Source: Eunapius fragilis
Taxonomy: Eukaryota > Porifera > Demospongiae > Spongillida > Spongillidae
DNA length: 64,000 nt
Assembly (NCBI GenBank): GCA_963681505.1
Contig: OY811979.1
Location: 8,044,736-8,108,735, forward strand
Direction: 5' to 3'
Shown here one piece after another: positions 56,800 to 64,000 of the stretch. The notes under the pieces are model-generated. The model saw nothing but the letters and a program-made list of their open reading frames with translations. It ran no database searches and was not told the origin of the DNA. The position numbers and the translations under genes are program-made. Numbering within the stretch: the stretch's first letter is position 1; each line of letters opens with the position of its first letter.

Positions 56800-57345
56800 T
56801 CAGTTGAAATATTTGGAATATGATTTTCTATCACGAAATTGATGCAAACATCTCATTGCTGGACATTTCGGCCATTTGAAGTTAGTCATTCGGAATATAC
56901 GTCACCGCGCATATAAATATCTAAACTCCTAAACTTCAAATGGCCGAAAGCTCAAACTCGTTTGAAATTTTACTTCCTCGTACGATTTGGACTAAATTCT
57001 ATTCCCTCATTCCCTGTTGCCTTATTTATAATTTTACTTGGTTTTCGCTTTAAAAGTCTAAACTTATAAACCCCATATCCCAATCAGTCAAAATAATTGG
57101 AATATTATTTTCTATCACGAAATTGGTGCAAACGTCTAATTACTGGACCGGAAGTTTAGTCATTCGGAATATACGTCATCGCACATATAAATATCTAAAT
57201 TTGTAAACTTCAAACGGCCGAATGCTCAAACTTGTTTGAAATTTTACTACCTTGTACGATTCGGACTAAATTCTATCCCCTCATTCCCAGTTGCCTTATT
57301 TATAATTTTACTTGGTTTTCGCTTTAAAACTCTAAACTTCTAAAC
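56800..57345. repeat. Tandem dimer of about 275 bp
   Basis: 56800-57070 and 57075-57345 share 'ttctatcacgaaattg(a/g)tgcaaac', 'agtcattcggaatatacgtca' and 'cttatttataattttacttgg', at about 85-90 percent identity. Confidence 0.8.
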
Positions 57346-57556
57346 TCCCGATACTCAACGGTTCAAATGTTTAGAAATTTAGGTTTTTAGTTGTAAACTC
57401 AACGGTTCAAATGTTTAGAAATTTAGCCAACGGTTCAAATGTTTAGAAATTTAGGTTTTTAGTTGTAAACTCAACGGTTCAAATGTTTAGAAATTTAGGT
57501 TTTTAGTTGTAAACTCAACGGTTCAAATGTTTAGAAATTTAGGTTTTTAGTTGTAA
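57346..57556. repeat. Minisatellite, about 44-bp unit
   Basis: Repeats of 'aactcaacggttcaaatg' 'tttagaaatttaggttttt' 'agttgta', four to five units, one shortened. Adjoins the dimer repeat. Confidence 0.85.
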
Positions 57557-57993
57557 CTCGCTTATATATCCATCGTCCAAGCCTCGGTTAGTGACTTAGA
57601 GAGTTTTCATGACTTTTGGTGCAAAAATCAAATTTGGTCGAGTTCAATCCCGAAGATGTCAAATCTGTTTATGTATTTGGTTATCCATATCCTCGCCTGT
57701 CCGGTTCCAGGAACCCACGTCGCTGAAGTTAATTGGGCTGACGCTTTGTGAGAATAAAAAAGAAGTACGCAAGCCTGAGCTAAACGGTTACGTGCCAGGT
57801 ATACGCGGGCTTCAAAGTTAGCGCCAGTGGCATCTTAGCATTTTGTTGGTGCAGGCGCACACTGATGGCTGCTATGCACATATGCATCCCTGTGTCAGTT
57901 TTTCCAGAAAACGTGTGGGTGGGTGTATCTGTGTGTACATGTACATGTACAGGTTTGCATTTGCAAATGCAGCCAGCATTATGGTGTGTAATG

Positions 57994-57995
57994 GT

Positions 57996-58043
<48 letters not shown>
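57994..58043. repeat. (GT)n microsatellite
   Basis: About 24 GT units; flanking frames are artefacts. Confidence 0.9.
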
Positions 58044-58044
<1 letters not shown>

Positions 58045-58384
58045 ACTATGTGTGTGCAAGGGGTTCATGTATTTGTGGCTGTATTTGATTGGCTTACCTT
58101 TTGGACTGTGGCCACACCCTCTTACATATTATGCTATCAGCTTGCTTTTAAAAAACTCTTCCTTTTACCATTAGTACCTCCCTCTCTGGCCCCTCCTCCT
58201 CATGAATGAGGACATCAGTAGAAGATAGCTGCAGTGTTCCATGATGACCACACCCACCCAGCCCTCAAAAATACTGTGGTTTGAGGAAATCTAATCTGGC
58301 CATGGTATAGCACTTGACATACGTTCCAATGCTCTCTAAGGCAATTTCATTGGCTTACAGACTAAAATTCAAACAAATGGATGC

Positions 58385-58630
58385 TTAATGCAGGATGAAT
58401 GGGTTGTTGGTATCTGACACTGTGGAAGCTGGATAGTCAATTAAGTAGATAAAGGGGTGCTGTAGTAACGTATCTGGTTTTGTCGGATGATCCGCCTTAA
58501 CTAGACGGGTGTCCTCCACCCTTTGTTTTTTTTTTAAAGGTTTGCTTTCAAAGTGATCAGTAGTGATGTGTAACAAGCACTTATCCTCTTTTTCAGTTAG
58601 AGCCTCAGTCACCTGCTGAGTGCAGAAATT
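58385..58630 (-). CDS. Unknown exon, left-arm copy
   Basis: After an acceptor 'ctgcactcag' the frame gives TEALTEKEDKCLLHITTDHF, KPLKKKQRVEDTRLVK, then LLQHPFIYLIDYPAS and a stop at 58385. The right-arm copy (63887-64000 on plus) is identical as far as it is visible. It may be the last exon of the TRIM-like gene. No family recognised. Confidence 0.35.
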   Translation of the reverse strand, partial: NFCTQQVTEALTEKEDKCLLHITTDHFESKPLKKKQRVEDTRLVKADHPTKPDTLLQHPFIYLIDYPASTVSDTNNPFILH

Positions 58631-60816
58631 CTCCTAGAGTGGTCCTCCTCCAGGGATGGCACTGTGCACAGATGGTTTGGTTTGCAACTCCCAGATGGAT
58701 AAACAACCTTGCTTGTATAGTACCTGCATTAGACCTTTAGCAGTAGTCAACTAGCTGCCACACCCCCTGCAATTGTTGCACGTGTAAATCTATTCCATTT
58801 GATGTATACTATATCTACCCTCCAGGGATTGTTCCAGTTGTAGCCATTACCACTTGTCTTTGACATGCTTTTGGGCTTAGACTACTAACCTAGTTTGTCT
58901 ATAATCTCATCACCTCTCGTTCCCATGACCATAAATACCTAAATATCAAACCTAATTTCCTGCACAGCCATGCCAGAAATTATATTAGGGGATTGGAAGC
59001 TGATCATGCACGTTTCGCTGTACCTATGCACAGAATATCCGAGGTAGTGTTAATATTAATCACACCTCTGAATTTATGGATTTTTGGTGAAAGACCATTG
59101 GATTTGGAGTTGTCTCTCTTACAAAGTAAGCCAAAAAGTTTACTGTAACTTGATCAACAAATAAATGTAGCTCTATGAATATGATTTGACAATGCAATCT
59201 TTTTATGTTAGCCAAATTCATATCTGCTATTTTTTTTGCTTCACACTTGTGACAGGATGCTATTTTTTTTGCTTTACACTAGTGAAAGGATGGTATTTTT
59301 TCCCTGGGTAACTGCTCGTTACCTGTTAAAGCTTTAGTTTCGTTTTTGTGCTTTAAATGCCTTGCATTGTGCATTGATGAAGGTTTTAAATTTTAAGAGT
59401 GATCCTTGCCAATGTTTTGCTGCAAGATCCTGAAAACATGATTTGGTACACAGGACACAGTTTGAAGTTGTGATGTGTGGTTACTGTAATGCAGCGTGAA
59501 ACTGACATCAATATTTTAGTACGGTCAAAACCCATGCATATGCCAATATACATTTTGGGTCACGTTTATGGTTTGAAATTAATTTTGTTTTCATGCATGG
59601 GTGGATCAGAATTTAGGCTAGGAAGAATTCCACAGTATACAGACCAGCTAAAGTGAAAGCCTATGACTGCTTGAAAGGCTTTCTGCTGCACTTGTGGTGT
59701 TCAGGGCAGATAGTGCACATGAGATGACAGTGTGTACAACAGAACTCCTCCGCAGGACCATTGCGTCCATCTATACATTCATAAAAAATATGTCACTGTT
59801 ACTTGTAATCTTGGACACAAGCAGCTACCAAGATCGAGGTTCTGAAGGAGACCACTGGCTCCTCCCACTGGGATGTTCATTTTTTGTTCACAGGTAGGAC
59901 ACTTGAACACTTGTTGGGAACCACTTTTCTCTATCACAGAATGTATGCATACTGACAGAAGGAGTGCAGACATACACGTAGTAGAATTCTTGGATGACTG
60001 CGATAACAACGTGGTATACCTATCCTGCCCAGCCACTCTCCCCACTCATTTACCTTCTATGGGATTCATTTGTCTCCATGGCTAAGCATATGGAATTTCT
60101 GCTGAACTATAAAATATCGTGCTCAGACACCATTACATCTCACATGGGTCTGGGTACAAAACATGATAGTTATAATTACTGGTACAGCACAAAGCAGTGC
60201 AAAAAAAAAAAAAAAAAAAAAAAACTGCTTGGGGGGGGGGGGGGGGGGGGGGGAGGGGAGGGATTTGTGTATGATATCGATACATGCATGGCTCCTTGCA
60301 TCCAAATACCCAGGGCAGGACACTGGGATCCCACAGGCTTGATGTATACATCATTTGTAATTATGCATAGTTATATGTGTCACACTTGATTCTCTTTTTT
60401 CTTGTTGTTATCAAAAACAGACCTGAATAGCAGGATATATGTGTGTATGTTCAGAGTCATCATTAAAGATCAATGAGCATAGCATTATGTGAGCAGGTGT
60501 ACTGCATGTACAGCTGGGAGGGAGGAGAGTGTGGAATGGTAGGGAAAACACACAACACAGAGCTGTAGATAATCTATTCACTGGGTTGGATCTGTAGTGT
60601 GATCTTTTGCTGGTTATCCAAGCATTCACAGTTTGTTTTCGGCCATTTTCAGCCTCTGTTCCAGAATGGTCTATTTCATGAGTACAATCACAAGATGATG
60701 AAATGGAAAATAATCTCACACTTATTAAACCTTTGGTCTTACTAAACATACAATGAGGCATATTAACCAAACAACAAATAAAAATGTTCTTTTGATATTT
60801 ACATGGCGACCTGATG
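58505..60816 (+). repeat. Giant palindrome, left arm
   Basis: Mirror image of 61676-64000. Proteins read from the two arms over 1.5 kb are identical (for example 59694-59897 against 62811-62608). Arms differ in homopolymer length (the G run near 60231 against the C run near 62240) and by at least five substitutions within the inner 100 bp. The outer end of the pair lies past the window. Confidence 0.92.
59661..60045 (-). pseudogene. TRIM-like RING/B-box gene, left-arm copy
   Basis: Same content as 62460-62844 in mirror image: RING end HSVIEKSGSQQVFKCPTCEQK, GGASGLLQNL, a 58-bp intron, then B-box FCCTHCHLMCTICPEHHKC. See the right-arm entry for the frame break, which both copies share. Confidence 0.6.
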
Positions 60817-60820
60817 TATA

Positions 60821-61100
60821 TTTATATACACACAAGTAAATAAAAACATTCTCTAACAAGATCTATTGTTGGTATATAGGATTGACTAATGCTGGTGTAA
60901 AAAGCATGGAAACAAGTGTGACAGAAATTTTGAAATAGGCCTATACTAGCCCATGTGTGCTAAATATAGGCCTATTTCAATTTTCCAGTAAAATTTCTGT
61001 CACACTTGTTTCCATGCTTTTTACACCAGCATTGGTCAATCCTATATACCAACAACAGATCTTGTTAGAGAATGTTTTTATTTACTTGTGTGTATATAAA
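60821..61100. mobile_element. Palindromic MITE, copy 2, in the palindrome spacer
   Basis: Arms of about 120 bp: 'tttatatacacacaagtaaa' to 'gtgtaaaaagcatggaaac' on the left, mirrored on the right with few mismatches, loop near 60950-60975. Closely related to 17059-17326. It starts four bases from the inner end of the left arm. Confidence 0.88.
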
Positions 61101-61436
61101 TCTATCCACAAGGGTCAAACTTGAATCTTGTGCAACATTCCATATACATTAAATCTGAAATCAGTACATACACCAAAATCAGTCAAGTGATGGCATTTGT
61201 CGTGTATTGCACTTATGCAAAGCCTTTTTGTATAAATTTACAGAAGTGAAACATGTATATCTAATGAATGGAACCAGACTTGAATGCGGTTAAATATGAC
61301 AGCAAGTTTCAAATAGGAAATGTAAATTGTGACATTTATGTTGCAATGTCCACCTGTTCTTAATAGCTTTCTTGCTAATCAAAAAATCGAGGCAGAAACA
61401 TGAACAGTTACTCATGCAGGAATTCCCACATCAGAT

Positions 61437-61720
61437 GTGAGACATGGTGCTGATTCCAAGAACTATTATGCTGTCATCATGACTCCAACATTTATTTTAA
61501 ACCAGGATAAAGCAGTGAACAGCATTGTCCAAGCTTCCTTCTTTATCCATATCAATCAGGCCTGCTTTTCATTGGATAGTTGCACGGTGAAATTCAACCC
61601 AGATCCTCTCCACCATGTGATTCTTAATGAAGAAGAAAGAAAGATGTCATACTACCTAGGAAGATATTATGTCGACATCAGGTCGCCATGTAAATATCAA
61701 AAGAACATTTTTATTTGTTG
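61437..61720 (+). CDS. Unknown protein-coding-like exon in the spacer
   Basis: An open frame reading KNYYAVIMTPTFILNQDKAV, NSIVQASFFIHINQACFSLD, FNPDPLHHVILNEEERKMSY and YLGRYYVDIRSP looks like true protein composition, starts after a possible acceptor, and crosses into the right arm. It has no copy at the left arm. Family not recognised. Confidence 0.35.
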
Positions 61721-62237
61721 TTTGGTTAATATGCCCCATTGTATGTTTAGTAAGACCAAAGGTTTAATAGGTGTGAGATTGTTTTCCATTTCATCATCTT
61801 GTGATTGTACCCATGACATAGACCATTCTGGAACAGAGGCTGAAAATGGCCGAAAACAAACTGTGAATGCTTGGATAACCAGCAAAAGATCACACTACAG
61901 ATCCAACCCAGTGAATAGATTATCTACAGCTCTGTGTTGTGTGTTTTCCCTACCATTCCACACTCTCCTCCCTCCCAGCTGTACATGCAGTACACCTGCT
62001 CACATAATGCTATGCTCATTGATCTTTAATGATGACTCTGAACATACACACATATATCCTGCTATTCAGGTCTGTTTTTGATAACAACAAGAAAAAAGAG
62101 AATCAAGTGTGACACATATAACTATGCATAATTACAAATGATGTATACATCAAGCCTGTGGGATCCCAGTGTCCTGCCCTGGGTATTTGGATGCAAGGAG
62201 CCATGCATGTATCGATATCATACACAAATCCCTCCCC

Positions 62238-62277
<40 letters not shown>

Positions 62278-64000
62278 GCAGTTTTTTTTTTTTTTTTTTT
62301 TTTTGCACTGCTTTGTGCTGTACCAGTAATTATAACTATCATGTTTTGTACCCAGACCCATGTGAGATGTAATGGTGTCTGAGCACGATATTTTATAGTT
62401 CAGCAGAAATTCCATATGCTTAGCCATGGAGACAAATGAATCCCATAGAAGGTAAATGAGTGGGGAGAGTGGCTGGGCAGGATAGGTATACCACGTTGTT
62501 ATCGCAGTCATCCAAGAATTCTACTACGTGTATGTCTGCACTCCTTCTGTCAGTATGCATACATTCTGTGATAGAGAAAAGTGGTTCCCAACAAGTGTTC
62601 AAGTGTCCTACCTGTGAACAAAAAATGAACATCCCAGTGGGAGGAGCCAGTGGTCTCCTTCAGAACCTCGATCTTGGTAGCTGCTTGTGTCCAAGATTAC
62701 AAGTAACAGTGACATATTTTTTATGAATGTATAGATGGACGCAATGGTCCTGCGGAGGAGTTCTGTTGTACACACTGTCATCTCATGTGCACTATCTGCC
62801 CTGAACACCACAAGTGCAGCAGAAAGCCTTTCAAGCAGTCATAGGCTTTCACTTTAGCTGGTCTGTATACTGTGGAATTCTTCCTAGCCTAAATTCTGAT
62901 CCACCCATGCATGAAAACAAAATTAATTTCAAACCATAAACGTGACCCAAAATGTATATTGGCATATGCATGGGTTTTGACCGTACTAAAATATTGATGT
63001 CAGTTTCACGCTGCATTACAGTAACCACACATCACAACTTCAAACTGTGTCCTGTGTACCAAATCATGTTTTCAGGATCTTGCAGCAAAACATTGGCAAG
63101 GATCACTCTTAAAATTTAAAACCTTCATCAATGCACAATGCAAGGCATTTAAAGCACAAAAACGAAACTAAAGCTTTAACAGGTAACGAGCAGTTACCCA
63201 GGGAAAAAATACCATCCTTTCACTAGTGTAAAGCAAAAAAAATAGCATCCTGTCACAAGTGTGAAGCAAAAAAAATAGCAGATATGAATTTGGCTAACAT
63301 AAAAAGATTGCATTGTCAAATCATATTCATAGAGCTACATTTATTTGTTGATCAAGTTACAGTAAACTTTTTGGCTTACTTTGTAAGAGAGACAACTCCA
63401 AATCCAATGGTCTTTCACCAAAAATCCATAAATTCAGAGGTGTGATTAATATTAACACTACCTCGGATATTCTGTGCATAGGTACAGCGAAACGTGCATG
63501 ATCAGCTTCCAATCCCCTAATATAATTTCTGGCATGGCTGTGCAGGAAATTAGGTTTGATATTTAGGTATTTATGGTCATGGGAACGAGAGGTGATGAGA
63601 TTATAGACAAACTAGGTTAGTAGTCTAAGCCCAAAAGCATGTCAAAGACAAGTGGTAATGGCTACAACTGGAACAATCCCTGGAGGGTAGATATAGTATA
63701 CATCAAATGGAATAGATTTACACGTGCAACAATTGCAGGGGGTGTGGCAGCTAGTTGACTACTGCTAAAGGTCTAATGCAGGTACTATACAAGCAAGGTT
63801 GTTTATCCATCTGGGAGTTGCAAACCAAACCATCTGTGCACAGTGCCATCCCTGGAGGAGGACCACTCTAGGAGAATTTCTGCACTCAGCAGGTGACTGA
63901 GGCTCTAACTGAAAAAGAGGATAAGTGCTTGTTACACATCACTACTGATCACTTTGAAAGCAAACCTTTAAAAAAAAAACAAAGGGTGGAGGACACCCGT
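61676..64000 (-). repeat. Giant palindrome, right arm (runs off the window)
   Basis: Reverse complement of 58505-60816. The spacer between arms is 859 bp (60817-61675). Confidence 0.92.
62460..62844 (+). pseudogene. TRIM-like RING/B-box gene, right-arm copy
   Basis: The RING part reads HPRILLRVCLHSFCQY in one frame and, one base on, CIHSVIEKSGSQQVFKCPTCEQKMNIPVGGASGLLQN in the next: together the usual PRILPC-H-FC..C...CP.C pattern, broken by a one-base shift near 62555. A donor at 62677 and acceptor at 62734 join in frame to DGRNGPAEEFCCTHCHLMCTICPEHHKCSRKPFK, a B-box with its Cys/His ligands, then a stop at 62844. TRIM-type ligases are RING plus B-box plus coiled coil; the coiled coil is not seen. 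Both palindrome arms share the break, so it predates (or is copied in) the duplication. Confidence 0.62.

Noticed and set aside
57843-58209. Overlapping plus-strand frames with Cys-Val runs
   Set aside because: Produced by the (GT)n repeat at 57994-58043.
62138-62511. Open frames with long Pro/Phe or Gly/Lys runs on both strands
   Set aside because: They are translations of the poly-C and poly-T runs at 62238-62304 and the mirror runs at 60200-60253, not proteins.
1-64000. tRNA or rRNA genes
   Set aside because: Looked for T-loop GGTTCGAAT-like strings with matching acceptor arms; none found apart from the tRNA-Leu primer site, which is not a gene.

Overview
The window reads as a draft-assembly piece (200-N gap at 50779-50978) of an intron-rich animal genome. 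COP1, TRAF, TRIM-type and Ig/FN3 receptor genes make it metazoan. Small introns, sponge-style receptor domains and a very mixed load of old mobile elements suggest a sponge or another non-bilaterian animal; this is inference, since no species-diagnostic gene is present.

Layout. 1-1039 is the 5' end of a Gypsy-type LTR element (minus) with a tRNA-Leu primer site, inserted in a Ginger-type DNA transposon (to about 3704) that carries an integrase, a Ulp1-like protease and a PHD finger. 4.7-8 kb holds little. From 18065 down to 8707 lies a minus-strand Ig/FN3 single-pass receptor gene whose 7.4-kb intron has taken up a BEL/Pao element with target duplications. 18.6-22.8 kb holds two different LINE remnants with restriction-like endonucleases. 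A decayed PDI copy lies at 25.3-25.8 kb. 27.4-30.8 kb is a decayed, intron-containing RAG1-like transposase with a RAG1-type N-terminal zinc/RING region; a second, internally shortened copy is at 40.8-42.1 kb.

The best host gene is COP1 (minus, 47882 to 32325). Its exons can be followed from a start codon through RING, coiled coil and WD40 blades to a stop. One 9.8-kb intron holds a hAT transposon, itself split by a long-inverted-repeat element, a Ngaro/DIRS-type tyrosine-recombinase retroelement, an orphan FN3 exon and the second RAG1-like copy. Two inverted copies of one 640-700 bp repeat sit just beyond the COP1 stop and in an upstream COP1 intron.

Downstream: a divergent TRAF C-terminal (MATH) gene with one frame break (48.3-49.05 kb), a decayed ABCA nucleotide-binding domain (49.35-50.1 kb), an IS630/Tc1-like transposase remnant, a nearly whole APE-type LINE (53.2-56 kb), a homopurine tract, tandem repeats, and finally a giant palindrome (58505 to past 64000) whose arms carry a RING/B-box (TRIM-like) gene and whose spacer starts with a palindromic MITE. 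Long C or G runs (15-40 bp) recur through the window.
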